Positions 44,478 through 55,014 of a stretch of 64,000 bases of DNA are shown in pieces. The translations under genes and the position numbers were made by a program. Under the pieces are notes generated by a model. The model was not told the DNA's origin. It searched no databases and worked only from the letters and a program-made list of their open reading frames with translations. Source of the DNA: Haemaphysalis longicornis (taxonomy: Eukaryota; Arthropoda; Arachnida; Ixodida; Ixodidae); contig JABSTR010001245.1 in the NCBI GenBank assembly GCA_013339765.2, forward strand, positions 36,378-100,377. The letters run 5' to 3'. The number at the start of each line of letters is the position of its first letter. Positions within the stretch are counted from its first letter, which is position 1.

Positions 44478-45364
44478 TGTAGCGAGACGCGAGGTACCAG
44501 TAAAGAGTAAAGAAGAGAAAGGAGAAGAAGGAGGAGCAGACTAGAGAAAAACTAGGTTAATCAGCCGTTCACGGATACGCTCTGGAAGAAAACACAAGTG
44601 AGTGGAAAGACGAAGAGGAGGAAGAGGTCGGACGACGAAACGCAAGACCGGCTGGAGTTCGGGTGCCCTAAAGAAAGGCGACATCCACCCAATGGTGACG
44701 ACCACGCAGCAGCGCTGGTACGTCCCCAGCTCTGCAGGCAAAGCGGGGCCTGCGCCGTAGGGCCGGACACCCGTCCATCTCCACGCACAGTAACTTTGCG
44801 CCCGCTAGCCTGGTCATCGTTCCCTCCTGCGGGGGCCGCCACGCCGTCGGGCGGACCACCGGCTGCTCCCACATACAGAGGTACAGGAGCTGTGCGCCGG
44901 GGAGCCTCGGCTCGTGCCACCTCTTAGGAGCCGGCACGTCTTACGTCCTTGCCATGGTGGCGGATCGCCGGTTACTCCGACTAGTCAAGGTAGTGGAGAT
45001 ACGGAGGCATGGCGCCATATCCGTCTACGACGCCTGCGACGACCTCGGTCACGGCTAACATCACTTCTAGCAAGTCGATGCCGGACCCTGAGAGCTACAG
45101 GCAACAAGAACTGTGAGACCGTTTCTTTACTTCCTTAAATGATATTTCTGTTAATACTATCACGACTAGTACCCTAGTCCTCATTTTCCCTTTGTAGTTG
45201 TTATTGCGGTGTGTTTTCTTTCGTCACTTGAGTCTTAAGTATCACCTGCTACTCCCCATAAATGTGTTGCCTTTGGTTTCCTGGAGAAACGTTTTGCCTC
45301 TCGTTCTTTCCTTGTCACGTGTGCATGGTCTCGTTCTTAACGCCCGAACCCTGACATCCTCACA
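44478..45364 (+). repeat. Right LTR
   Basis: Second member of the LTR pair. Compared with the left LTR it shows frequent substitutions and short indels, for example TGGCCCCATATC versus TGGCGCCATATC and AGCGAGACGC versus AGTGAGACACC. It follows the purine-rich tract directly. Confidence 0.85.
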
Positions 45365-46602
45365 AAATATTTCAAGGCAGACTTCAAGCGCTTTAAAAAT
45401 GCGATTCATGCTATTCGCTTATAACTGGTCTGACGTAACCAGGCGTGGAAGCACACGGCCACAAGGCGCGCTTGGGTGTGGTCAGCATTTTTCAGGGCGC
45501 TCTGTCGGTCCGCTGTAGCTCCAATGTTGCACCGCTGGTTACTGGGACAAACAGGTATTCAACTGCTTGAGCTTATTTGGCTTTTATTCTACTAATGTAT
45601 AATTATTTGCAGACCTAACATTTCTTTATTTTACACGTTAATATGCACATTTGTTTTAGCGTTTTAGCGTTTTGAGAGGCAGTTCAGGCCGTAGGTGTAG
45701 TAGAGTCGGTGGCAGACAACGCCATCCCGTGACAATGGGCGAGCCGTAAAAAAAGGAAAGCGCCGATGGAAAGGTGCCACATTCAACATTCAAAATATTT
45801 GCTTCTAGGTCACAACCCTTCAATTTACCGTATAAAAGCTGAAGTTTTTCTACGTAACAACGATTTAGTGGCACGCGTTGAGCCTCAGCATCGTGTCAAG
45901 GCAACGTGCACCGCTGCTTCTGACGCACTACAAACACAACACATTGCCTGGTACGTTGAACTTTTGATTGAAGCAAAAATCACTGCATCAAAAATAAAAA
46001 CATAAGTAAAACACCCACGTCATTGCGTATAGTTCATTCAACGAACTTGGTAGTTTCAGCAGATACTTGGAGGGGGGGTGTTTAGGTGTGTTATGATTTT
46101 TTAGAATAATTTTCTTTATCTCTATTTGCTCTTCACCGCTCTTGCTCGACGAGGCCGTAGTTTTTTTATTTCAAAACACTAACTCTCCTCTTCTTCCTTC
46201 GCCCTATTTCCACTACCGTTTGCCCTCCCTTTTGCACTCTGGTGTCACGCGGTTACTTTAGCGTTAACTCTCGCCTTTTCTCGTTTTGCATACTCTGCTT
46301 CTTGCCAGACTACGACGACGCTGAACAAAACCCATTAAAATGAGTATAGATCCAGTCCCGATAAGAGACACGCGCAGTTGCTTGTAAGCTAGCCTTCCAG
46401 TTACGCCTCACAAGAAAGGTGGGCACGCAACGCCGCAAGGGAAACTGTCTGTGGCACTGACGATAAATGAAACGCACGGTCATGCAACGCTTCGTTCGGA
46501 GCTCTTTAGCCAACTGACGATAACAAGCGCACGCTCCCGCTGCAGACGGGCGTAGTCACGGGAGTGAAGCAAAGGAATGATGTCTGGCGAACTACCTAAA
46601 AA

Positions 46603-46685
46603 AAGGCGAGGTCAGGAAAGAATGTCCTCAGTGAGCACATAAACCACCTTCTTCTGCTACAGGAGGACCACCCTGACCTCGCCTT
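46603..46685. repeat. Short inverted repeat, 14-bp arms
   Basis: AAGGCGAGGTCAGG at 46603-46616 pairs perfectly with CCTGACCTCGCCTT at 46672-46685. The 55-nt interior has further partial complementarity (GTCCTC with GAGGAC). Possibly a small foldback remnant. Confidence 0.5.
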
Positions 46686-47384
46686 GCTATGTAGAGATTT
46701 CATTATTAGGTTTTCCGCACACGACCGCACCCGTCTTTGTGGGGGGGGGGATTTTGAATGGCGTCAGATCAGCAGCTAAAGACGGGACCGGCTGGCGTCC
46801 TCTACGGACATCATTGCCCAGACAAAGAAGTCCTATACCATTACGGAAGCGCTAACGTAAGTGCAACAATGTTGGGAAAGTTGACCAGCACGTTACAGAA
46901 ACTGTAAAACTAGTAAAACAACCATTCTCGAGTTCTGTAGCTCAATGATCATGTGATAATCCTCAACTTAAAAAAACTCTAGCACTGAAGGGCTAACTAA
47001 GCACAAGAACAACTAGTGTAGATCAAGATTAAGCATAGCAAGGTTCCCCTTAAGGCTGCTATATTTTTGGTAGTGTCTATTATCGCGGCAACAGCGAGAA
47101 TTACAGCCAGAAATTTCTCGTGGCAGTCGCCTAAAGATGCCACCCGAAGATTCTCTGGAACACATCTGGCGCTGTGGTATAGCACTTCCTTTTCAGCACG
47201 GAGGCGCTGGTTCAACTCCGGCATTGGTGAAGTTTTTTTTTTGTTAAGCTTCCGGAATTCTTGAACTTCTCGCTCATCGTGATTTTTCTTTTGTGTTGTG
47301 ATCATTAAGATATCCAGAAATCGACGTACATGGCTTCTAGAATTGGTTGTATTTCGGCTTAATAAAGGTTGTCTTCTGTGTTAT

Positions 47385-47510
47385 TGGGCTGGGTTAAGTT
47401 ATGTTTGTTGCAGTTGCGTTGGATTTGGGTAGGTTATGACACGTTCGGTTAGGTTACGTAAGGTAAGGTCAGGTTATGTTATGTTGGGTTACGTTGGGAG
47501 GTAACATCAC
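47385..47510. repeat. Degenerate TTAGG-like (GGTTA-rich) stretch
   Basis: Words GGTTAAG, GGTAGGTTATG, CGGTTAGGTTACG, AGGTTATG and GGGTTACG occur in loose tandem. It resembles the arthropod telomere unit TTAGG in degenerate form, but exact tandem copies are too few to call it interstitial telomere repeat with confidence. Confidence 0.35.
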
Positions 47511-49294
47511 TCAGTGAATTTTAGGCCAGTCACCTTTTAATAAATTGCCGTGAGAATTTCCCAGAGGTACTTCTCACAGCTGCCGTGGAAATTAGCATCA
47601 GCCATATTTTTTTATCTTGCCTAGTTTGTTTTTACACCTTTTTTTGCACAATAGGAGCCTTATTGGATTGTTTTTTTAATTAGGTGCAGCTGCAAATTGT
47701 GCACCTCCTGAACATTGCAGCTTGACTGGGTCAGGAAAGTTGCCAGGAATGGGTGACCGGGTCCTCCGGTTCATCGGGCGAGAAAAGGTGGAGGACTTCT
47801 GTCCGGCGCCGTTCCTGCAACCCCCTGGCACTGTACGTAGTGAAGATCCTAATACTTTTAAATGTAATTGTAGAAGGCTGCACCATGTTTGCCACAGGGA
47901 TATTTGAAGTTACACCTTCTACTTATTAAACCTCAGCCTGTTAACACTTTTTTCCTCACTAGAGCAGTGGCACATGCATTTTTTTTCTTCACGAAGGTTT
48001 CTCACAATGCAGACTTTGGAGTCACAGTATGTACACGATCACATGTGTCAAACACTGCAGCCAGAGCAGACCACCCTGAAGAGGAACAGACTTCAAAATC
48101 TGAAAAGTTTTGTACAAAGTACACATTATGTGCGACAGACGTCCTCAAAAGGGTGGCGGCACTTCTCCATTTGGTATCCTTTACTAAGCTGCCATATCTT
48201 CAACATTTAATAGACACCACAGCCTTCCACACGTCAACAGGCTGGCCTAACCATCCCTCTGGATCAGTCTATCATAGGTAAACACGGTCATGCTCTACTG
48301 TTATATTTCTTGAGTGGAGCCTAAATGTGACGTATTTATTGGTAGGGAAGCTAGCTTTTTAGTGAGCTCTAGTGAAAAAACAATAAAAGCATAGCACTGA
48401 TGAAATTTATTCGTTAGGCACAAAGGAGGGCACCAAAAAGCTAATGAAACAATAAGAAAATGATTTCAGAAGTGAAACAAATACCTAACGTGAACTCATC
48501 TGTGTCGAGTATACCGTGCAGCTGCAACATACAGTAAGATTTTTACCAAAATCTCGCAGTTCAATTTATTTTTCTCAATATTATTTTGAGAAACTAAGGA
48601 ATACTTGGATTTGGAAACAAGCATTTTCTATGTCATCGCCTCGCAGGTACACGAGGTGCTCATCGACCTCCAGCCTCGCAGCAGCTTCTGAACAAAATTC
48701 CTGAAGATCCCCACGGCGTGGTTGAGGCCATCAAAGACTTGGGTTAAACTCTCACCACGAGTGCACGAGAAGCTGCTGAGCAGCGTGGAAGGATAAGAAA
48801 ATATATTTCTGATGCACACTAGTTTTGCAGACGTGCAAAAAGCAACCCCCGGTGTTCCATTTCCTGCTACGAAGTACATAGTCAGAAAAAGGTGTTTCAA
48901 GCGATTTCAGCGTTAGCTTTAGCTTAATTGGTAAAAAGTTTAGGGGCCTAAAATGCTTTGCAGAGACATGTAAACCTTCAATCTGAGAGTCTGAAGCATG
49001 GTTGCTCTAAGATGGATGAAATGATTGCCTTGACCCTTCAACAACGTAGGCGACACGCGTCATATCCGCAATTGAAAGAACAATTAGCGTTTGTAGCCAA
49101 GGATGGCACACACCTGTTGAATGCCAGTTCATCAATTTTGTGCACATGAATTTCAAGTAAAAACTACAGTTTATTACACAAGACATGTAGATAAGTCAAA
49201 CGAATGCACGTGCTATAGGTACCGCCAGTTTTTTGAGCTACCGGATCATTGGGCATAAAACCCACACCATATTTTGCAGAGGGCTTCGCGGGCT

Positions 49295-49351
49295 CTTTGA
49301 AATGTCTTGTCAGACCCACTCTTAAAGGACGGCTGACAGGACATTTCAAAG
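49295..49351. repeat. 57-bp hairpin, 19-bp arms
   Basis: CTTTGAAATGTCTTGTCAG at 49295-49313 pairs with 49333-49351 with one G:T-type mismatch around a 19-nt spacer. Function unknown. Confidence 0.65.
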
Positions 49352-49922
49352 CTGATATAACTACGTCAAAATGTTCCGTTGCACATCGAGATATTTTCTA
49401 GAAAGTTTCCACCGTAACCGTACAGTAGAAGATACGTTAAATCAATGTTAATGTTGGCTCACACGAAAGAGTTCACAGCGGATTCTATTCCAACATAAGG
49501 ATGGAGAGTTCAATGCTTTGCCCCAGACTGCTGCCGTGAGGGCTCCCATGACAGTAGCAATGAACTGGTTGCTGTTTGTGCACTCTTCTTGGCTTTGTGC
49601 CTTATGTCAGTTTTCAGACTTGTGTCATGCTGCTCTAGTGCATGCGAAGAGAACAGCGGTGAAATGGGCACCCTACTGTCATGGCAGCCGTAACGACATT
49701 GATTTCGTCAAAACCAAACCCGACAGGAATAAACCATGCTGTAACTAATTATTACCATTGTGATCAACCATCTAATGCACCTTTTTATGATAACTGGGCT
49801 GCTAGGCACTCGTAGAAGCGAAAACACCTAACACAAAATTTTGTGTGGGTGTTCCTTGAATAATCACTGCTTAAAACAAACCCATGCATATTCGTATTAA
49901 CAATACTTTTTCTTTCAAACAG

Positions 49923-50093
49923 CAAATCAATCCCCTTATTATTGAGCAGAAGCTCACACCAGCAGCCCTCAACACCCTGGCTAAAAAGCAGCAGCTCACA
50001 ACGGCAGCCCTGAACCGTCTGGCAACGACAGCGGAGAAAGTGAAGCCCTTTCGCACGGCAGCATCAAAAATAAAAAGGCTGACTTACAGCGAT
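49923..50093 (+). CDS. Possible internal exon with Gln/Ala/Leu repeats
   Basis: A polypyrimidine-AG acceptor (TTTTTCTTTCAAACAG at 49907-49922) and a donor GAT|GTATGT (50093/50094) bracket 171 nt that are open in one frame as 57 codons. The peptide has two similar units, QKLTPAALNTLAK and QQLTTAALNRLATTAEK, then a basic end. Both ends fall on codon boundaries. No family is recognised and no linked exon could be proved; the next candidate exon (50314) starts with its own ATG. It may be an exon of an unrelated or upstream gene, or chance. Confidence 0.35.
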
Positions 50094-50313
50094 GTATGTT
50101 CTAATTATTGTACAGCAAAGCAGCTATTATGCCACAGAAAGAGTATTGCACAATGAATATTAAGTGTACTTCGAATTGCAATAGACCTTATGCAAAATTG
50201 CTTGGTGATCTAGCAACACTGATGCAAACAAGACCGTCCGCTGTATTGGTACGGGCGTCGATCAGGAAGTCTCATATTGTTTACTTTGGAAGAGTAGGTG
50301 ACGGAAACGAGTT

Positions 50314-51886
50314 ATGGCTCAAACTAGATGGCGTTTTCCGGCTCCCGACGGCGGATTGTGGACGAAGGACTTGTCTGCGCTGCCAACCGTGTCTGAGGAC
50401 TCATACCACTCGTGGTGCCGCGCCAAAGACCCATCCGAGCGGCACCGGAGCAGGGCATGCCGCCTAGCCACCGAGGCAAAATGCTCGCTTTCATCGGTGC
50501 GGACAAACACGTGCGAGTCGCAGTAAGTAAATCCTTCTTCGTTTTTTTCTTGACGCGAGTTAACCGGTATGAGCATTTGTATAGCACTTTGTTCACCTTT
50601 GTTTACCATATAAATGCGTAGCGGGGACCCTGTTACAGTAACCCTAAAAGAGGAAAGCGAAAATCGCCAGACCGTGCCGCTAGTGGGTTATTAGTTATTT
50701 TCAGATGCTGTACATCGAATTTACGGGATGATTTTTGGCGAAGAAGTTTAAGGAAAGGTTGCGGCCGTTTTCCCTGACTGTCGTCCGCCCGCGCAATTGC
50801 CGCAAAGCAACTCCGCTTTGCGGTGAAGTCAACTACAAAAATGCACGTACGCCTTGAATTTTCTTTGTTGTGTGTTTTCATTATTTATTGCGTATGTTCT
50901 GCCGCAAAAATCTGTTTGTGTGTCTTTCTTCTCCGTTTCGGCGGTGGGGTGGTTGCGTTTGTTTCTAAAGCGCATGTTTTTGGTGTGCCCGAACAGATAA
51001 TACAGCAAAACCTTGTTAGCTCGAACTCACTGAACTAAAATTTTTTTTTAATTCGATGGGTCAGCGGTATAGCCCGAATGTTTACCTGTTTATCTCGAAA
51101 GGTTTTGGAAGTGAGTTTCAGATAACCATATTTTTGCTTGCCTTTGTTGTGAGGGACATGATTATGCTGGTACTGGTATCATTACCCACGGTGAGGATTA
51201 TAAATGTTAATATTCCTTCTCTTGAAAATACATTAACAAAGCATGCAGCGATACTTGCACGCTCGAACTTGAAAAAACAATTTTGATATCATTGCTGTTT
51301 GAGGTGTAGATTATTGCCCTTGCAACAGTGTTAAGCACGACACAAAATCTGGTCAAATTACGTGTGTGTTTCTTGCGGCCACTGCTTTCTGCTCTGTCCC
51401 TTTACATAAACTGTGTCGGACTAGTCCTGTTCTTCGCTGAGTGCTATGTACTGTTACTCTCTCTCTTCTTGCAGGTTGCGCTTCATCCATGTGCTCAGCA
51501 TGTACTTTCGCTCCAAGAAGAAAAGTGGCCGGCCCTATGTTGTGTGCCTCACCTTTGAGACGGACCGTGGGGCGATTGTGGAGGCAGCGTGCGAGTGCCC
51601 GGCGGGTTGCAGTGGAGCATGGGGTCACATCCTGGCTGCTGTGCACCTACTCGCCCTCTTGCAAGCCGAAGGTTTTAGGAGGCACCACCGGAGCTTGCGT
51701 GCACTGAGCTGCGACAACAGGGGGGACGTCCGAGACAGCACGGCATCAAGCCAGCGAGTGTCCAAGACATTTACTGGAGACGCCCGCGAGAAAATTGCCC
51801 CTCCCTTCCCTTGCCAATGCGTCTGTTCCATGCACGTCGAGTACACGAGCAATCCGAGCAGCAACAAAGGGCCGTGCAGGCGCTAG
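50314..51886 (+). CDS. Candidate two-exon gene with SWIM-type zinc-finger-like domain
   Basis: Exon 1 is 50314-50522 and exon 2 is 51475-51886 (stop TAG 51884-51886). The donor CA|GTAAGT and acceptor CTCTCTCTTCTTGCAG|G are near-consensus, and phase matches (exon 1 ends after two bases of a codon, exon 2 supplies the third), giving about 206 residues. Exon 1 starts MAQTRWRFPAPDGG and includes TKDLSALPTVSEDSYHSWC. Exon 2 has RPYVVCLTFETDRGAIVEAACECPAG followed by GAWGHILAAVHLLALL, the SWIM pattern C-x-C-x(n)-C-x-H (Cys 109 and 111, His 121), but the third Cys is Trp (residue 119, TGG); Cys 115 nearby might substitute. SWIM domains bind DNA or proteins, often in YqaJ- or transposase-linked proteins. 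Transcription is not shown; it could be a decayed copy. Confidence 0.55.
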
Positions 51887-52202
51887 GGAGAAAACTTAGT
51901 AGCCTTGGGATTGGGCTTTTTGCCCCACTTTTGCTGGCCTCACCCATCACAGTGACATAAACAAGGACTGGCATGTAACCTGAAGGGTCACCTATGAGCT
52001 ACCAGCAAGCATTCATGCCACATTACGCCGTGGTCATCTCGCGAGCACACAGAGGCTGGGCAACGTCATGTGTACTAGACCACGGCATGCCGGCATGCGC
52101 AAATGCTTCCCTTTGTTCCATTTATATCCACAGTTTGCTATACTGCACGCGCTATAAATCAGAGAAGTAGTTTAATTTACTGGGATTTTCACTGTGGATA
52201 CC

Positions 52203-52284
52203 AATAAAGCAAAAGCCCTCAAGCTGATGCGCGGTGGCCTGATGCAACTCTGGCCGTTTTTTTTCTTTCTTTTTTTTGAATAAA
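52203..52284 (+). terminator. Poly(A) signals downstream of the SWIM-like gene
   Basis: AATAAA at 52203-52208 and again at 52279-52284 lie about 320-400 nt after the stop codon of the candidate gene, with a T-rich stretch between them. They are suitable 3' end signals but AATAAA is also frequent by chance in this AT-rich DNA. Confidence 0.4.
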
Positions 52285-52289
52285 ACTTG

Positions 52290-53585
52290 AAAATTGTCTC
52301 AGCTACCTACATCAATGGCCACTATCATTACGTCGGAGGCATGCATGCAGCATGTGACAAACTAGAGGAGTGATTGTGTATTTTAGTCGCAAAATATTCG
52401 ACAGTAAATACAGCGTGGCTGAAATGACAATGGGCAACAAGTTTTGACGTAACAACAAACCTTTCAGCCCGGCAAATCGGGAACCAAGTGCAAAAGCTAC
52501 AATTTTTCACCGTTACATCATCATAAAACAGTGACGCCACTTCTGGAACGAAACGCAGCTAAATGCAACGTACCGCGCGTGCCCGCCACAAAGGAAATTT
52601 TCAACCGCGCCGTGACGGCGTAGTGCGGCAAGAAAAATTTGTTTACAGCCCCTAGGTAAGATAAAGGCTCGTGTAGGGGCTAAGCGGTACCATTTAACAA
52701 TGAAATGAAGCGGGCGCAAGCCACAGGAACAAGTGAAGAAACAGCCTAATTTTGGCAACGTGTGGTACTGTTTTCCCGGTCGCGCGCCGCTCTCAGTCGA
52801 ATGAATAGGTGGCGCACGCTCAGGCTTCATTTAGAATAGAAAGGTTGCACCACAGAACTCCAACGCAGCTGTATTTTTCATCCAGACAGCGACTACGGAA
52901 TCCGCGCATAGCGAAGGAACGAGAAATATTCGCTCCCAGCGCACCGCGCCCACCATGTCACAAAGGTTGCTCGCGCCATCATAGTTCGCGTCAGAAAGTT
53001 CGTTCAAGAGCGTGGAACTTTACGTACCTTTTCTCCATTTGGACCGGTATTTCCGCATTGCGTGCACTGCGGCACGAAGCAATGCTCCGGCATTGTACTC
53101 AATCACCAAGGGCGGTCAATGACCGTTATATATTGCTAATTGGTTTTTGTGTCAAACGACCGTACCAAAATGGCGGACCTAATTACCGGAGTCGACGTGA
53201 GAAGGCGGGGCACATTTTGCATAGGGTGTATTGAACAATAAATACTCCATGATCATATTGACTGGGGCACACAGCTAACAAGTTTAAGAAACAAAGCATT
53301 CTTTCTAACTTGCGATTAGGCTCTCTGACAATAATGTCAGCTCAAGTAAACAAGGATAATAGGTTTATTTAAACAAACTATCCGACCCAACTGTGGCTTG
53401 TGATGCTGTTGGAATGGCCTAGGCAACCATGAACCTAAAACGCAATCTTTCTTAGCTAAAAACTACGCTCTCGGAAGTATGTATTTTCGACCCAACTGCT
53501 ACCTTTAGAATGAAAGCACTAAAACCATCTTAAATCTTCTAAATTTCGTACAATACCTCAGTAGAAGCGTAACCAGCATAACACA
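52290..53585. other. Anonymous DNA, no gene seen
   Basis: Open frames at 52513-52830 (minus) and 52809-53234 (plus) overlap on opposite strands and have no domain. AATAAATA near 53237 is not attached to any supported exon. Confidence 0.4.
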
Positions 53586-53591
53586 AACACA

Positions 53592-54170
53592 CTTCATCAT
53601 CATCATCATCGTCACCAGCCTATCCACGCCCACTGCAGCGCAAAGGCCTCTCCGAATAATCACCACATAACCGGGTCTTGTGCTAACTGTGACCAATTTA
53701 TCCTCGCAAACTTCTTGATCTGATCTGTCAGTCTAACTTTCTGCCACCCCCTGCCGTGCTTGCCTTCTCTAGGCATCCACTCTGTTACCCTTAATAACCA
53801 ACGTTTGCCTTGCTATCGCAATACATGCCCTGCCCTCGTCCATTTCATCTTAATTACTGCTAATATTTCCTTAACCCGCGTTTTTTCCCTGACCCACTCC
53901 GCTTTCTTTGTCCCTTAATGTTACACCTATCATCTTCCGTTTCATTGCGGGCTGAGTCGTCCTCAATTTAAGTTGGACCCTCTTAGTGAGCCTCCAAGTT
54001 TCTGCCCCGAAGGTGAGTACGGGTGAGATGCTGCTGTCATACAGTTTCTTCTTCAGGAACAATGGTATGCTGCCATTCATTATCTTACAGTGCCTGCCGA
54101 ATGCACTCCACCCCATTCTGATCCTTCGAATTCTCTATGCCGCATCGGTGGGATCCGGGGGAAACAGACT
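53592..54170 (-). mobile_element. RTE-like LINE 3' end, minus strand
   Basis: A minus-strand fragment of the same family as 23754-24129 ends in a (CAT)n tract (53594-53611 on the plus strand). Frame 54116-53871 reads GRHCKIMNGSIPLFLKKKLYD, PVLTFGAETWRLTKRVQLKL and AMKRKMIGVTLRDKE. Further downstream frames carry the usual C-terminus in broken form. It extends about 200 bp further 5' than the other copy. No target duplication was established. Confidence 0.85.
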
Positions 54171-54306
54171 TAGGAGGGTGTAAATGGCACGTTAGTTCAC
54201 ATGAGACACCATGAAGCTAGAGTCACCATTACAATTGCACAGTGTATAGAACGAATTGAACAGAAGTTTCACATGTTCCTCACCAAAAAAACTCTGCTTT
54301 GCAATC

Positions 54307-54540
54307 TTGTCTGAAGATATAAAGGCCCTGTGCATGAACAGGATCATCTAACGCGGTAGTTCCAGAAACCACCACTTTCTCATGAAGTTGTCTGAAGACA
54401 CAAAAGCACTGCACGTAAGCAGAGGTATGCAACACAATGGCAGTGAAAGAAGTGGCTGCTTTGTGAGCTTGTTTGAAGAAACGAAAGCACCATGTATAAA
54501 ACACATGCACTAAGGTAATCATTGCCTGTACAGCCTTAGC
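54307..54540. repeat. 81-bp tandem repeat, about three units
   Basis: Units start TTGTCTGAAGA-A-AAAGGCCCTG (54307), TTGTCTGAAGACACAAAAGCACTG (54388) and TTGTTTGAAGAAACGAAAGCACC (54469), spaced exactly 81 bp. On the minus strand one frame is open throughout (54522-54280) and the period is 27 residues (CFRFFKQ, CFCVFRQ, LYIFRQ). It lies just beyond the 3' exon of the Harbinger pseudogene. Coding use is not supported otherwise. Confidence 0.7.
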
Positions 54541-54566
54541 CGCACTCGCCGCAGATACCGAAGAAG

Positions 54567-55014
54567 CTAGGGCCTGGCTGCACTAAAAAGGATTACCTTA
54601 TAGTCCCGCAAGGCTTTTCTCCGTGCTAAAAAGGCTCTTCTCCTATTCCGCGTGGGTCCTGCTATTGTGTGTGGCATGGGCAGGGGCTGTGACAGCTTAA
54701 GGTCTGAGTCGTCGTCACACGAGTAGTCGTTAGTCGAGTCGTCACTGTCGTCGGCAGGCTCAGGCTCATTACTGGCCACATAAATTTGCAGCCCAGCGCA
54801 AGCACTTACAATGATCGCTGCTCGACCAGGCTCGTGGTGCAAAGCACGGTACGTTTCTAGGCACCTGAATCTTGCCTTCAGGAGGCCAATGCACTGCTCC
54901 ACGACGCCTCGTAGTGACGCATGGCATTGTTGTAGCGCCCTTCTGGGGTGGTCTCCAGCGGATGTCTTGCCACTGGGGTAAGGCGCCATGGCTCAAGCGG
55001 GTACCCACTGTCTC
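54567..55014 (-). pseudogene. Harbinger (HARBI1-like) transposase pseudogene, exon 3
   Basis: A polypyrimidine-CAG acceptor (TTTTGCTTTTGCAG) is followed by GDSGYPLEPWRLTPVARHPL and TTPEGRYNNA, with the DDE-family second Asp in GDSGY. One base is missing near 54920, after which the frame continues as HASLRGVVEQCIGLLKARFRCL (third acidic residue in VVEQ) and YRALHHEPGRAAIIVSACAG, then an acidic tail (DDSDDSTNDYSCDDDSD) and an Arg-rich end to 54567. This is the C-terminal half of a DDE_Tnp_4-type nuclease. The shift makes it a pseudogene. Confidence 0.85.

Larger units (their letters stand above)
42004..45364 (+). mobile_element. LTR retrotransposon with internal deletion (gag start only)
   Basis: Two direct repeats of about 885 bp (42004-42888 and 44478-45364) begin TGTAG[TC]GAGAC and end CCCGAACC-TGACATC-TC. 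A TTGGCG primer-binding-site-like word follows the left LTR at 42889, and a purine tract AAAGACGGGGG precedes the right LTR at 44464-44474. Only 1.6 kb lies between them, with gag-like sequence and no protease, RT or integrase. The LTRs differ at many positions, so the insertion is old. Exact LTR 3' ends and the target duplication are uncertain (GCATA before versus AAATA after). Confidence 0.8.
45370..49290. other. Anonymous DNA, no gene seen
   Basis: Short ORFs only (for example 47889-48281 plus, 48628-48900 minus), none with a recognisable domain. Contains a short inverted repeat at 46603-46685, a G10-type run near 46740 and a TTAGGTTA-like stretch near 47385-47510. Confidence 0.45.

Noticed and set aside
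42122..45518. ORFs of 60-119 codons inside the LTRs (e.g. 42322-42636, 44561-44920) as genes
   Set aside because: Equivalent positions recur in both LTRs and the frames are not conserved between the two copies; they are shadows of the repeat.
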